A stretch of DNA of 64,000 nucleotides from Paragyromitra xinjiangensis (GCA_038503065.1 JBCAMK010000007.1:186001-250000); one strand, 5' to 3'. Numbered from the stretch's first letter, positions 1-13,160 are shown. The notes: generated from the sequence alone by a model not told the origin. Program-made: numbers and translations.

Positions 1-3000
1 ACCGGCGAAAGCACGGTCGAGATGGACCCGCTTCTTAATGGTAAATGCATGGCATCTTTCCAGCCGCACGAAGATTTGGAGCGGGCCTGACGTGGACCAT
101 CTAATATGTTGAGTGATACCCATAAATTTTGTTGAGGTAACATTCGGAGTAAGACCTAGAATTCGGTATGCTTGGCTGCACCCTTGAACCTTCGAAAGCT
201 TTAAAGGCAATGTATCGGAACAGCTTTCATCCCCACCAATTCTACAAGTTGATCAAAAGTCTTTACTCTTTTAATGTGTATCTTAAGCAGATGATAGCCC
301 GTTTTTCGGAGTTTTCTGTAAAAGCCACCCGATCTCATTACTGGTCCAATGTACCTACCCGTCCGTTGTACAACATATGCATACTACACATCGAAACGCT
401 AGGGCTAAGCAGCATCCCTGCTTTGATGGGATATTTTACCTAAACCCATATTGATATTCCTTTTTCTTTTGTTTCTGCCTCGGAGCAGTTATGTGGTACG
501 GTAAACGTGATACTATTTATATACAGTACAGGGGTCTGTCACGGCGTGACTATCAACCAATGGTCTCTTTCCCCCACGCCTAGGCCGTAGCAGATTCGGG
601 TATCGGGACAAATAACTAGTTTTCAATTCCGCCCCGGAACAGTCATGACGATGATTCTGTATTCAACTCGAGGAGACTGATCATAACTGCGATCGATGGC
701 CCATTTTTAGCATCTTTTCTGAGGGCTGAAGTGCCGGTGATAGATCTAGTGGCAAATTTCCCTGCTTTTTCGTAGGCAGCAATTCAAAAATAGAAGATCT
801 GATAAGATCTGATTGTAGCTAAGGTCTGTGCGTTGAATCACATGTGGTTGGTGTGACCATAGAATCAAGTGGGGAAAAGTCCTCCATACACTTCTGGAAG
901 TGTGACAAACTTTTCCGAAATTCAGTACAACTTGCCCAAGTTGGTACATGGGTCGACATGCTTCAAGCAACAAAACCCAAGTTTGTCATTATGCCTTGAG
1001 CAGCCTGTTGGAGCTGCCTAATGAATTCACGAGGTGACCTGAAAATTAAACCTCTGGAAGCGAATCTGACCTACCCCTGCTAGGATTCTAAACTGAGAAA
1101 TTGGCCCCATAAACAAGATTGACAATCTAGGCCTCGAGATTGGGCCCTAAATTATTATAAATCATTGGTTGGGCTAGGCGCTCAAAGAAATTGCAAGCGA
1201 GTGACGGGCTATGACTTCTGATACGGATCTAACAAGAATTTCACGATACACGAGCCAGATCATCATATAGTTTTAGCAATACTCTTTGTAGGGTCTCAAA
1301 AAAATACGTTCGTATACCTGTGTTTGTGGCCCGCGGTAATCAACCTAAGGATCCTGATCATTGTCGTATATGTATATGAAAAAGGAAAGGGCCTAATAAA
1401 AGGGTGGATCTAACTTTATTCCCATTCGCCATACATAAACCTAGAAACTGTAGAATTACGCGAATCTTGGGGATAAAGTATGCTGGTCCCCTGAATACAG
1501 GTACTTGGAGTTTCATAAAATCAATGAGTGTCAAAATATCTCGACGAAACTAAGCCTATGACCAAAGCCCCTAGAAATGGGCGACCCAGGAGTATTGGAT
1601 ACTTTGCCGAAGAGCTGTAGCACCATAGCTACTTTCCACGGTGGTATAAAATGAGTCTTAGAATACGCAGTTGGGTGTAAATCGAAGCTGTTCAGACACC
1701 ACAAGACCACCCCACCCACCCACCCATTCACAAGCTACGCATCTAACCTGAGTGATTTTGATATTTTTCTCGAGATTTCTAGAGCCTTTAGTCTATATTT
1801 GTATACTACAGCGCACACGTGTATATGTTTCTCACGATCTTAATTGTAATTGGAGCAACGCAACACTGCCATGCTCTCAACCCTTCCACTCCAGCCTTGT
1901 TTTGCTACCACCCACCCGGAGAAACTCAAACATGTCAGTTGACGCAACTAAGTTACGTGTCCTTGATACATCATTTTCTCTAATAATAGTACCACTTCCA
2001 ACTGCCGCCAGGCAAGACGGAGTTAAACCCCAATGAGCAAGCATACCTGAGACATGGCTGAAAACTCATCCTGAATGCTATATGAGATGGTGGGGCTTCT
2101 GCTAAGTTATCTAAGCTGCTATTTGAATCGCATCTGTCACAACGGTTGAAACTATGAGAGTTGAAGACTCGACTGGCTCAGCCTAACTTGTGTGAGTCAT
2201 GACCTGGCTAAAGGCTATAGCTAGCCCAAGTCTCTTACACTCCTTTACTTCCATAGAAAAAGAAAAACAGATCAAGAAGGCATCTACTTGTTAGTGAATA
2301 TACGAACTAGAAAATATGAGGTGTTGGGTGTTTGTAGCGCACATCACAGCTGAAAGGTTAATAAAACAAAACACCGTTACCCCAGTGATTAAACCCGCTA
2401 CCTCAGCACCCAGCTATAGGGTTTATCAACTACGGGTGGTATTTAATGCCTCCACTGTTAGCTTTTACGCGTAGTGATCAGAGCAAAATACTGTAATTGA
2501 TCAGCGTTGGTGAAAAGATCATCGGGAAAGGCATCAGTGAATGAATGTTTGGAAGGTCGTTAGGAAAGCATCAGCGACATATCAGCGAGGAAATCAATAA
2601 ATTTACACCGGATACTTCTCTCAAACGCCTTTCCCGCTATCGATGTTTTTCCATAGTACATTACCTACCTTGCTGAAGTACATATATATTCCTTATTGCC
2701 AGGGTCCTTCCCTGCTCCATTTACCCACAAATTAAGGACCCATCTATAAGTGCTGCACACCCTATAGCTACATTCACCTCCCAAACTATTTCTGATCTTC
2801 TAGTATAGAATACCAATGAGATAGGGTTAAAGTTAAAGTAGAGGGTAATAGGAGGAAAAGGCATCAAATTTTGCTTACAACTTTCTTGATAAGTGGCTAG
2901 TACATTTCTCGTATATAAGTTTTGTAGGCTATAGCTAGATGACACATTTACTAATTTTTTCGCAAAGATTAATTTACTGATACACGTGCACTTATCGACG

Positions 3001-5545
3001 CTCTAAGCTTAAACATGTTTTGCTGGTAGGTAGATGCCTTTATTGATATATCTACATGTACTGATGGTTTGCTCACACAAACATTTTGCAGGGAGATAGA
3101 ATGATATATACTTACTTCTATATAGTGAAGCCCAAAAGCAATCTAAGTGCACCAGTTTCTAGACTTTATAATAGGCCAGCCTGGGTTTAGAGCTTAACCT
3201 TTGGGCTTGCAGTCATATGTGGTCACTCGTTATTTCTATGTTAACGACTCCTTTTTTTCCCCTTCGACTTTACCATGTTCCATGTCCCTATCTTTGTGAC
3301 TGCATAACCCCCAATCTCTAATCTCACTATTAGTTCATACCTATACCTTTTTCTGAGCTAACTCGTGGGGAGGGTTAAGCTGGATAATGTATTTGCATCT
3401 TCTCAGGTCTATCAAATATTCTCCGTTAATGGTGGCCAGGCGACTCCTCAGAATTTTTAGGTTCTTACTTTAACAGATCTACCGAACCATCTTGTCAATG
3501 TTAGTTTTCACCTCTCGTTCCTGAAATCCCATAAGAACCAGCGCTAGGAGAGCCCGCTCTATATGTGTAGGGTGCCGTTGTAGGTCGTTGTGCTGTTTTG
3601 GTCCTATGTATTAGACAGTGGGCGGCGTTTGAGCCATAAGACGGAGTAGAAGCTTCATAACCGCGGGTGCTGGCGCAGTAAACTGATTCACTGCGGCCTT
3701 GTATAAGACACCTCAGCCCAACATCCTCATTAATTGTGTGAGCGCGTTTAGGCTTAAGCACGAAACTAGTTATTTTGGTGAGTCTGTACCGGAAAAAGTG
3801 GAAATAGGACATAAAAGCGTGGGTCACTAAAAGAGCAAAATCCAGGGCTTCTACTGCAATGTTCGTAGCGATAGCTATAGTGCGTTTGATAAAGTTTGCC
3901 GGGAAGGCATCTTGTACTGCAGTTACTACCCAGTAAACCTTTGTTCTCCGCAAACCGGTTGGCAAAGGTAAACCTACATCCATTAGGGTTCTGCTTCTAG
4001 ATTTTTATCTTCGTTTCGGTTCTTTTAGTATGAAACCTTCACGTCCTGGTCGATCCGTTACGTATGCTAGCTCGATTACCTATCAGTGACTTTTAGCTGT
4101 GACGGGGGTATTATTTAGGCAACAGACGCACCACAAAACTTCATTACCTCGCAGACGCCAGATCTCGAACTCTCTTGGTGCTTTCGAGTGGGACATCATC
4201 GTGGCTTTAGCAGAGTATCTTGTGGGTTTGTTTAGCTTCATGCCGGGTTGGTAGCAGCCAGTTTTTAGTATCACCATCTGATCACGAGGTCTAACAAGCG
4301 ATGGGGTGCAGAGTGATGGAAGCGGCTGTGACATGTGGAGCAAATTTTAGGCATCAATTAGCTGGAGAGATTCATGAAACAGAAGGAGCTGATAAATAGA
4401 TGGATAGCACCAATAGTTACCTGGCGCATGCTCTATCTGTATGGAGTGATAAACAGAGTTTTACGTCGGGAAGAAGGTATGGACATGTATGTAATCTCGT
4501 GCCTAGCCCTAGCAGCCATAGGCAGTAGAGATGAGAACGAGCCCAGTATGCATTGCAGTCAATGCGGCTCCGTCAGGGGATCTAGAACCTGAGCTAATGC
4601 AGGAACGACTAAGCGAGTTGTCGATCAGTCTGTGTTCACACAACTCCTGGGAGATTATGTAGTTGCCAAACAAGGGCTTCTACGGCTGCTAGAATTTCGT
4701 TGAAAATCTCGAAGACTAATACTTTGCTCCGAAGATTCCGAATGTTCAGCCCCGCTTTCCCAACCTAATATGACGGAAAAAGGGACTAAAGGGACGGGCA
4801 CCCTGTCATAGATGGCTAGCTAAGAGAGTTGGCTCGAATCGTAGCGCCGATAATGAGATTGAGCCTCATTAATCGCAACTCGCCTCGGAAGAACCCTTCC
4901 CGTGTTTGTCAGCTTGGCAAACACCCTGTTTAGGAGAGGGGATACTTTTTCGCTCCTCCCAGAATGCCGAAGATAGTGATAAGGGGAGTAGAATTTGGCC
5001 CTATCTTTAATTGGTTTGGACCTATTTCTAATTTGCTACGGCACACTAAAATATCGCATATCTTTTCTGGTACAGGGGTGCGATACTAGCTGACCAGGTC
5101 CAATTGGATGATATAGGAACACAAATACTCTAGGTAGTCTTCTGTTCATTCCACGTGCACTATTACCGCCATATAGGTCTTAAGTCTTTAGAGTTCATAA
5201 TTAACTGCCGACCTCTCACCAGTTCCCAATCACACGACATTCCGTCCACCAACAATCCGCTGGCAAAGCACTAAAGCTAACCATGTGCTTACCCTCAAAT
5301 TACAGCTTCGGAGAGTCATTACATCTTCGGAGAGTCATTATAACTCGTTCTGAATTTATTCGTATAGTTGACAGTAATTAGAGTTCTTTGTCACGTACCC
5401 ATGCCTTCCGGAATCGCCCAAGGGAGAATAGGTTCATAAGGCGTCACTCGGCGCCAAGGATTTCTTGTGCCACATCCTTGCTAGGGCCTGCACCCAATTC
5501 TATAGATAATGAATTGGCGAACTGTGGCGTCGGTATGACGTATAA
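1..5545. other. Long stretch with no recognised gene
   Basis: Only short open frames without recognisable domains are present. The longest, on the minus strand at 3501-3983 (160 codons), has no family motif I can name and no supporting intron signals. A short direct duplication of the word CTTCGGAGAGTCATTA lies at about 5304-5340. The stretch contains one fragment resembling the ends of the large element downstream (listed separately). Otherwise I see nothing functional; it is probably intergenic or degraded repeat DNA. Confidence 0.5.
2525..2605. repeat. Relic resembling E3 subterminal repeats
   Basis: This stretch contains words such as GGCATCAGTGAATGAATG and GGTCGTTAGGAAAGCATCAG. They closely resemble the GGCATCAG, AATGAATC and GTCGTTAGGAAACG words in the right terminal region of element E3 (45.3-46.0 kb). 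No transposase or inverted end accompanies it, so it looks like a degraded end fragment of a related element. Similarity was judged by eye only. Confidence 0.35.
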
Positions 5546-7177
5546 TTAGATTCTGAGACATACTACGACGACAGCGGCAAGCAGGAATCCCTCATCAAGA
5601 ACCAACTCCCACCTGTTGAATTTTCTCCGCGCAAACAATCCCTCGTCTCAGTCGGCGCACCATCAAACTCAGTCGAAATGCTCGAATACTTCAGTTGGAA
5701 GAAAATCAAAGCCAACAGAGATGCAGCAGCAGCAAAGGAAGCTGAAACCCCCAAATCCGCGACTGAGACAGCCGTTCCTGCCGCTGCCGCCATAAATAAA
5801 CCAGTATTTAAGTCCCAAAACGAAGGGCCACAACCAATTCTGTCACACCGCGACGAAGAATTTCTGCGTGAGCAAATCGAGAATGTTGATGAGCCACCTA
5901 TTGTGATCTTGGAGGGGGATTCCGGAGCGACTACCCCACGGCCAAGTGACTTGCCCACACCAGCCGCTGAGACGCCACCTACCAATGAAGGAATCAAAGA
6001 TGCCGAAGAAGGAAAGGGAAAAGAGAAAGAGAAAGAGAAAGGAGATTGGACGTCAGGAATCAAAAATCGGTTTGGCGACTTGAGGAGAACAGTGTCTAAT
6101 GCTGCGGAAAGGAAGAAGACGAAGCCAAAAAGTCCAGGCCCATCGAGAGAAGGGAAAGGGAAAGGAAAAGAGAAACAAAAAGAGGAGAAGCCAGAAGGTT
6201 AAAGAATCCATCTTTGATTTCACGTTTCTCAAGAGACGAACGAGTTGGCTGACTTGTACAACTCTAGAACGGCAACAGGATGAGCTCGCAGCTGCCCTCG
6301 AAGGACTTAATCTCGCTGCTGAGAATGTATTTCCCTCAAGATGCCCATTTTTTATATGCTAGGGCTAATAACTAGGTATATTACTAGGGCCGTGCTTTCT
6401 CAATTACACCAGCAACGAAGGAGCTGTTGGATAAATTTGTCCAAATCCTAAAAGATCTTGTTAATGGTGTTCCAACAGCCTACCAAGATCTCGTCGAGGT
6501 ACTTGATATCCCAAATTCCACACCTGTACTCTCTGGACAACTAACCCCATTTCAATTTATCCATAGTTCTTCGAATCCTCTTCCAAAACACTCGAAGAAA
6601 CGTTTACAACGCTTCCATCCTTTCTACAGAAACTCATCAAAACCCTTCCCAAGAAAATGCAAGCGAATCTCACACCCGAGCTTCTCCGTACTGCAGCAGC
6701 TGTCTCTCCAGCAGCAGCGGCAGAGGCAGAGGCACTGGGTGGCGTATTACCGACGCTGAAAGAGCTTGTGACGAAGCCGGGACTAGTGATGGGTTTGCTG
6801 AAGAGCGTAGTCAACTTGTTGAAAACGAGATTCCCAGCAATGATAGGAGGGGCCAATTTGGCTTTGAGTATGTCAGTTTTTGGTACGTGCACCACTTCCC
6901 CTTATTCTACACCTACAAGGTTCTGGTCGAGGGAGGCGGCCCAAAGATTCGCCTGGGATTAGTATATAGTAGGAAGCGGTAACTGACAGTGGGGCCTATA
7001 GTGGTATTGTTCGTGTTATGGTATTGCTATAAACGCGGCCGTGAAGTAAGGCTCGAAGCAGAGGCTGCTGCTGTGGCGGCAGCCCTAGTGGCGGGTGGTG
7101 AAGGAGGCGTCATCGAGGGTTCAGCTGATGTTCCAGAAGCCGTGATTGTTGCTGAGGAGAGGAAGAAGAATATTTAA
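5546..7177 (+). CDS. Hypothetical tail-anchored membrane protein (multi-exon)
   Basis: I do not recognise the family. Five exons read through in phase: about 5546-6197, 6268-6326, 6421-6498, 6567-6882 and 7002-7177, with introns 6198-6267, 6327-6420, 6499-6566 and 6883-7001. The first listed exon is open upstream to about 5546, where an acceptor-like ATTAG suggests an earlier exon; the first internal Met is at 5678 (MLEYFSWKK). The N-terminal half is Ala/Glu/Lys-rich and probably disordered, with a KEKEKEK run. The middle is helical (KFVQILKDLV, then an Ala-rich part). The last two exons join to create one hydrophobic segment (LSMSVFVVLFVLWYCYK) followed by RGREVRLE, which suggests a C-terminal membrane anchor. 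The consistent splicing and clean stop suggest a live gene. The start is uncertain. Confidence 0.7.
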
Positions 7178-8576
7178 TACATGCTGTAAAGTTGATCCGG
7201 TACAATGTATACCTTGTGGAGTTCTAATGTTATCGAGGGACGTGGGTTGTGGGGTTGTGTAGGTATATTAGGAGTTTACTCGTGCGTTTTGCATTTTTGT
7301 ACGTTCTTTTAGCGCAGGGGTGGAGCATGAGATATACTGGATATTATGAATGTTGAGATTATATGATTAATTTAAACATGCTAATCTTTTGTACCGATTA
7401 AGGTCATGCGGAGTTTTGTTTATTATTTTCGGTTATAGGTTTGGTTGTAGCTTGTAAATCACGTCTGCTGCGTGCTGAAGAGAGGTAGGGAATATTTACC
7501 ACTACGCCAGAAGTTGAGATATGACTCACATAAGGATAAAATGCCAGGGTTGCCATGCAGATATTTCGAGACTCCTAATCCTAAGACATTGCTAGACAAC
7601 CTCCCCACAGACAAGGGAATAAATTTCTATACAGTGGTGGAGGATCCAATAAGAACAGAAACCTACTATCCGATTGAATTTCTGACACAATCCGTCACCC
7701 GCTTGCTAATCCTTGGATGACCCTAGAGCACTAGGAGGGGGGGGACTTGCTTCGGAAAGTTAGGTAGAACCCCTCCACCAGATGGAAAGCACTTTTAAGT
7801 GGAGAATTCCTTAGGAAGGTAGGAGTCTATTAATAACAACAGATCCATGTTCTGTCCGATAGAACATCGATAGGACGCTTTCATCAATTATGGGGGGGGG
7901 GTATTCAATTACATATTTAATTGTCCTAATCGTGAAATAAAGAAGATAAGAAACTTAAGGCGTACCATTGGTATGCTTCCAAGCCCAACCTCTGCATAAA
8001 TGAGTGAAAAAAGATCACCATGGATGGGCTACTAGTAGTAGCCTACTGGCGTGCAGGGATTTACTAGCGTGTAGAGATTTACATATAGGGTTGTTTTCCG
8101 ATAGAGGTCATAGGTTACTTACTGAATAAAAAGGAGGTGATGTACCGAAAGTAGCGCCGTAGCAGGATCACATACGGCCATCCACCAAAGCAGAAATCTC
8201 TTAAACGTCGATTATCTCACGGTAAACGGGATCAGAGACCATTAATACATGTAGCTATCCGAATCCCATACCCTTTTTTGTCTCTCCCCCTTCTCCCTAT
8301 TATTGGTTAGGTTAAGTTGATCTCAAAAATAAGTCATCTTTAAATGTGATTTTGGGAACCCCCTACTTCCAAAGGCCCCTAGTGATGTTCTGCTAAAGAA
8401 ATTGACAGTTAATAGGCTAAAACTTATCGCAACCCTAGTTAGGATAACAGGCAACTATCTGCCTAATTCAGAACTTCGGTATGACTGGCGGACCGTATTA
8501 ATACCCGCAGCACAACCCTCAGTCTCCTCAAAGCACACTTTCAAATATTGATGCAGGCTTAGAGCTGTCTGAAATA
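7178..8576. other. Intergenic region
   Basis: No supported gene. There is a short plus-strand open frame at 7472-7720 without recognisable features, and G homopolymers occur near 7736-7744 and 7889-7898. It separates two plus-strand genes. Confidence 0.5.
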
Positions 8577-9553
8577 ATGATCTATCAACACATATCCGCT
8601 TCCTCCCTCATACCTTTCCTCATACCCCTCCTCCCATCATCAATACCCCTGCTCCGTCGACTCCAGAATCCACGACGCTCCCCATCATCGCTCATTCTTT
8701 CGACTTTCTCACCTTTGTCACCAGTACCGGAGATATTTATCGCAGCTTTTGTCGATCAGTCATGCACCATCACCGTGCAGTCTTGGTTTTATCGTTCCTT
8801 GGAAGCAGTATCCCTTGAAAAAGGAAGATTAGACGGGGAAACGGAAGAGATCGTAAAATCCCAAATGAGAGAATTGTTGCAATACATCAAATACCATCCT
8901 CCAGTTCCGCAATCCCTATCACCCACCTTAATCAATAATCCCGGTGATAAGGCGCCTGAATACAGCACTCTACGTATCGGGTCTCTCCACCTGATGCTCG
9001 TAGATGCCGTTGAAGCCATCTCCAAGGCCCCTATGTGGATCAGCGATGTTTGGTCGAAACATATTTTTCGTGGCACTCTTGCTATGGAGGAATTGGATGA
9101 AAAATTGCTTCCATGTGGGATACAATACGGAACCTTAAAGCCCGAGGATATGAGGCTTGTTGTCGAAGCTTCTCCAATCCAAGGACCGCGCAGTCGATGG
9201 GGCCTTTGAAGAATGCTGCTATTTTCACAACCTCCTCATCGGGAGATCTAGTGCCTGTGGCATGGTGCTTTATCGCTCTAGATGACTCCCTCGAGGCGTG
9301 GCACGTTGAGGAGCCTTGGAGGAGGAAGGGTCTTGGGTTGGCTGTTGCGAGGAGGCTTTTGGAGGTTATGCGGAGGGATGGAATGAGGGAGGATGCTGGG
9401 AGAGCTGAGCAAGTATCGGGTGTGGAGGAGGTTTGGGGACATATAGATATAAAACTAAGTAATGAAGGTAGTAGGAAGGGAATAGTGAAGTTGGGTGCGG
9501 AAATGGGGTGGGAGGTTAAGTGGGTTAATGTAGATTTAAGAGGGGTTGAGTGA
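8577..9553 (+). pseudogene. GNAT-family N-acetyltransferase, one frameshift
   Basis: The protein begins MIYQHISASSLIPFLIPLLP and continues through an N-terminal region typical of fungal GNAT-like proteins (frame of 8577-9209). The acetyl-CoA-binding half lies in another frame (up to 9553): VAWCFIALDDSLEAWHVE is followed by RRKGLGLAVARRLL, which matches the GNAT motif A (Q/R-x-x-G-x-G/A) that contacts the CoA pyrophosphate. The two halves overlap in register at about 9176-9190, where RLVVEASPIQ must continue as RTAQSMGPLKNA. A single missing base would explain this. No splice sites that would solve it are visible. It could be a sequencing error or a recent inactivation. Substrate unknown. Confidence 0.65.
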
Positions 9554-9699
9554 GATTAAGCAGATATATGTGCATATGGGCATCGGATTTAGTGGTATAA
9601 TGCTAAATGGGGCATATAGCTTGGGGTGTATTGAGTTGGTTCATAGGTGATATATGTAGCTTCGATAATTTGCGGAACTATAGGTCTTAGAGACTCTAC

Positions 9700-10360
9700 A
9701 GCGGGGGGAAACGAATCAGGAAATGCATCAGATTACTAGGCCAAATATTTGTATAGGGAAATGAATCAGTAAATGCGTCATTCTACCAGCAAAATGTTTG
9801 TATGGGGGAATGAATCAGTAAATGTGTTGTTTTACTAGTAGAATATTGGTAGAATATTGGCAGCGGAAAGGCATCGAAGAAATGAATCAATTGGAGAATT
9901 GGAGAAATGAATCGATAAATGAATCAAATTACTATGTGTAAATAGATCAAGAAATGAATCGATAAATGAATCAAAAGAGTGCAAAATGATGCCTTTCTTG
10001 ATGCCTTTCTTGATGCGTTTACAAGCACATTTCCCATCAAAATCAATCATGCTTTAGCGCATTTACCGATGCCTTTCACGATGCCTTTCAAGATGCCTTT
10101 CACGATGCCATTTACTGATGCCATTTGCAGATGCCTTTCACGATGCCATTTACTGATGCCATTTGCAGATGCCTTTCACTGATGCCATTTACTGATGCCA
10201 TTTACTGATGCTATTTACTGATGCATTTTACTGACGCCTTTCAAGCGCCTGAATTTAGTCCCATTTACATCCATTTTCTTGATACATTTCCTGATACATT
10301 TCCTGGCGCATTCCCTGATCCATTCCCTGATCCATTCCCTGATCCGTTCCCTGATCCAAT
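9700..10360. repeat. E3 left subterminal repeats
   Basis: The outer part (9710-9970) has repeated AAATGAATCAGTAAATG-like words. The inner part (about 9985-10250) has reiterated GATGCCTTTC, GATGCCATTTACT and GATGCCATTTGCA words; beyond it, CTGATCCATTCC-type words run to about 10355. The inner words are the reverse complement of those at the right end of E3. They are likely binding sites for an element-encoded protein, as in plant CACTA elements. Short reading frames here are repeat artefacts. Confidence 0.65.
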
Positions 10361-10788
10361 TACATATCCGTGTCCCGTTCTAATCTCTGGACCTTGTCTT
10401 ATTCCCTTCCCCTATATGGGTCCGTTTCCCGAACCCCTTTTCTTCCCGCTCCAAAACGCACGTCCTCCGACATAATCCCTCATATGAGTAATTACGTTGT
10501 CTGTGAACGGCGGCAGTGGCAGTATTATTGTTTCCGAATGTATCTAAATCTGTGCCGGATTAGCAAGTTGACCACGGCCGATGAATGAAAAAGGATAACC
10601 TTTCACAATTACTAATATTATTCAACTAGCTGAAGCAAAATTAGAGGTCCAATGTCGGCTGTAAAATTTCATCAAGCAAATCCAATCCGACCCAAGCTAA
10701 TAGAAGTCTGTCGAGTGGCGTGGTGTGGACTCCTATAGTAAGAAATATCATGGTGTGATAAGGCGTGTCTGGTGTGCTGTTATATGCT

Positions 10789-12608
10789 TTACTCCCCTAA
10801 AGCCTTGATGCTCTTTCTGCGTGTTCTGTATTGGTTCAGCCATCTTTGCTTGGTTATGCCTTGGGGATATACAGGAGAAGATTTACTAACTTTTTCGATA
10901 TTCTCTTTTTTCTTTTCGTTACGAAGGTGTGATACCTCCTTGCGGGTAACCGCGGCTTGGCTTAATTTCTTGTTTGCAAGCCTGCTTGCTCCTCTTGTAG
11001 ATTTCCGAGTCCCAGAATTCTGTGATACCCCATTTACCGCACCTGGATTCGGAGCTAAAGCCTGCTGTATCTTTCGTGGACGACCTCTTGGTTTAGCTGA
11101 GACAGCTGGAAGGTTCTGGAGTTGTTCCTGGAATTGAGACTCTTCCATGTCTCGGGACTGTTCATGAAACTGGGTTTCTTCCGGGCTATGAGACTCTGAA
11201 TACTGGGACTCGGGGAACTGATACTGAGAGGGAGACTGATACTGAGAGGGAGACTGATACTGGGAATCAGGGTACTGAGACTCCTCTACGTGCTGGGAAT
11301 CAGGGTACTGAGACTCTTCTGCGTACTGTGAATCAGGGTACTGAGACTCCTCTATGTGTTGGTGATCAGGGCCCTGGGGATCAGAATACGTAGACTCCTC
11401 CGGGTGCTGGTGGTCAAGGTCCTGGTGATCAGGGTACGTAGACTCCTCCGAGTGCTGGTGGTCGGGGTCCTGGTGATCAGGGTACGTAGACTCCTCCGAG
11501 TGCTGGTGGTCGGGGTCCTGGTGATCAGGGTACGTAGACTCCTCCGAGTGCTGGTGGTCGGGGTCCTGGTGATCAGGGTACGTAGACTCCTCCGAGTGCT
11601 GGTGGTCGGGGTCCTGGCGATCAAGGTACGTAGACTCTTCCGGATGGTGGTGGTCGGGGTCCTGGCGATCAAGGTACGTAGACTCTTCCGGATGGTGGTG
11701 GTCGGGGTCCTGGCGATCAAGGTACGTAGACTCTTCCGGATGGTGGTGGTCGGGGTCCTGGCGATCAGGATACGTAGACTCTTCCGGATGGTGGTGGTCG
11801 GGGTCCTGGCAATCAGGGTACGTAGACTCTTCCTGGTACTGGTGGTCATGGACCTGGTGATCAGGGTACGTAGACTCTTCCAGGTGCTGAGGATTAGGGT
11901 ACCGAGACTTCTCTGTGTGCTGGTGGTCAAGGTCCTGGTGATCAGGGTACGTAGACTCTTCAGGATGGTGGGACACTATGCTCGTCATCGAGATGTCGGT
12001 GTCTGTGCCACTAAGTACATTTGTATTAAGTGGAGGAAGGTCGATAGCTGTCGCAGGATGTTGAATCCTGTCATGAGGCAACTTGGGTGTAGCGTCAATG
12101 GTATCCGGGGCCTTCAAAGATTCATCATTAGCATATTCATTTCCAGGATTATTATGAGTTGATCTTGAAGGGAGGGTTTTCGGTTCGGCATCAGAGTCCT
12201 CGTCAAAGTCTTCTTCTGAATGGATCCACATATCTGGCATGTTGTCCTTATTGGAGGTTTTGACAAGATCCAAAAATTTGAAATACTTTTTTTCATCATC
12301 CAAGAGATTGGTAGGGCCTCCAGTAAATTTGTACCAACAATCCTGATCAAGAAATTCTTTCCGGAACCGGGGATAGGTCCACTCGTATGAAAAAATTACA
12401 GTACCTTTATTGATGGATACCGTGTACTGGTCCATCGAGTACATCGGAGCAAATATTTCAGCCGGCGGGGGGTTGACCTCTGGGGCAGTGGGTTTTGACT
12501 GCCCACGTACAGCAAAGATGTCTAAGGCGACTGGAGCAATGGCTGTCGCATTGTAGTCCTTCATCGGTTCCTTGTTTGACGAAGTGAGCATTACGTTTGA
12601 TAATCCAG
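10789..12608 (-). CDS. E3 accessory protein, C-terminal part: 15-residue repeats and AT-hook
   Basis: About 606 codons on the minus strand running out of the left end of E1. The N-terminal part visible here (PGLSNVMLTSS..., then YEWTYPRFRKEFLDQDCWYKF) is globular and unrecognised. A long array of 15-residue units of the EESTYPDHQDPDHQH type follows, then Gln/Ser-rich SQYQSPSQYQ repeats. A basic C-terminus contains PRGRPRKIQ, which fits an AT-hook (core GRP). It is the continuation of the minus-strand frame at 22270-22747: excising E1 with one GCAC copy joins P-T-V to P-G-L in frame. Low-complexity repeats plus an AT-hook fit a DNA-binding accessory, possibly a functional analogue of En/Spm TnpA; that role is inference. 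Confidence 0.6.
11360..11960 (-). repeat. Coding tandem array, 45-bp unit
   Basis: About a dozen copies of a 45-bp unit encode the EESTYPDHQDPDHQH-type 15-residue repeat. Sub-blocks are nearly identical (one run of DHQHSEESTYPDHQDP units, one of DHHHPEESTYLDRQDP units), which suggests recent local amplification by slippage or unequal exchange. Open frames on the opposite strand and in the other minus-strand frame across this block are consequences of the 45-bp period. Confidence 0.85.
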
Positions 12609-12639
12609 GCACATCAGCAAAAACAATTTTCTACTCCCT

Positions 12640-13160
12640 CAACTCCAGGAGGCTTTGGAGGTCGGGAGGTTCAGGGCGTAGTTGTGCCTTCAGGGAGGAG
12701 CACGCGATGACCTGCATCCTCCAGGAGACCCCGGGAGGCCTGGCACATACTCCCGGAGTCTCCATGGAGATCATATGGCTCCTCCAGGAGACCGTGAGAC
12801 CTAGCGCCTGCTCCCCATGTCGCCATGGAGATCCTGTGGCTCCTCCAGGTGCCTCCATAATCGCGAGTATTTGGGCAAACTCCCAGGGAGTAAATACGAT
12901 ATCGAGCTTCCTCCCGTGGACGTAGCTGCTCAACTCCCTCCTCCTATGGAGTATACGATATTGAGCTTCCTCCCGTGGACGTAGCTGCTCAACTCCCTCC
13001 TCCTATGGAGTACACAATATTAGCCTTTCTCCCTGGGAGGAAGACGCTTGACTACTTCCTTCATGGAGCACTGGATATCGAACCTCCTCTGAGGATGTGA
13101 TGCCTATTATTACTTCCCTCCTGGAGATCGTGGTATCCTGCATCGTTGGGGGGCTTAAAG
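12640..13160. repeat. E1 left subterminal palindromic repeats
   Basis: Repeated odd-centred palindromes CTCCAGGAG, CTCCATGGAG and CTCCTCCAGGAG occur from 12640 to about 12860. A 59-bp tandem duplication follows (12904-12962 and 12963-about 13020, sharing GAGCTTCCTCCCG and the words after it), then further CTCC/GGAG words to about 13160. The same palindromes appear at the right end of E1, so they probably serve as transposase or accessory-protein binding sites. Confidence 0.7.

Noticed and set aside
3501..3983. 160-codon minus-strand frame as a gene
   Set aside because: No domain, biased composition or splice pattern; neighbouring sequence looks non-coding.
11352..12162. Long open frames antisense to and in another frame of the 15-residue repeat protein
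   Set aside because: They arise from the 45-bp period, which keeps all frames of the array open; their sequences are simple RTLITRTPTTS- and VLVIRVRRLL-type repeats without domains.
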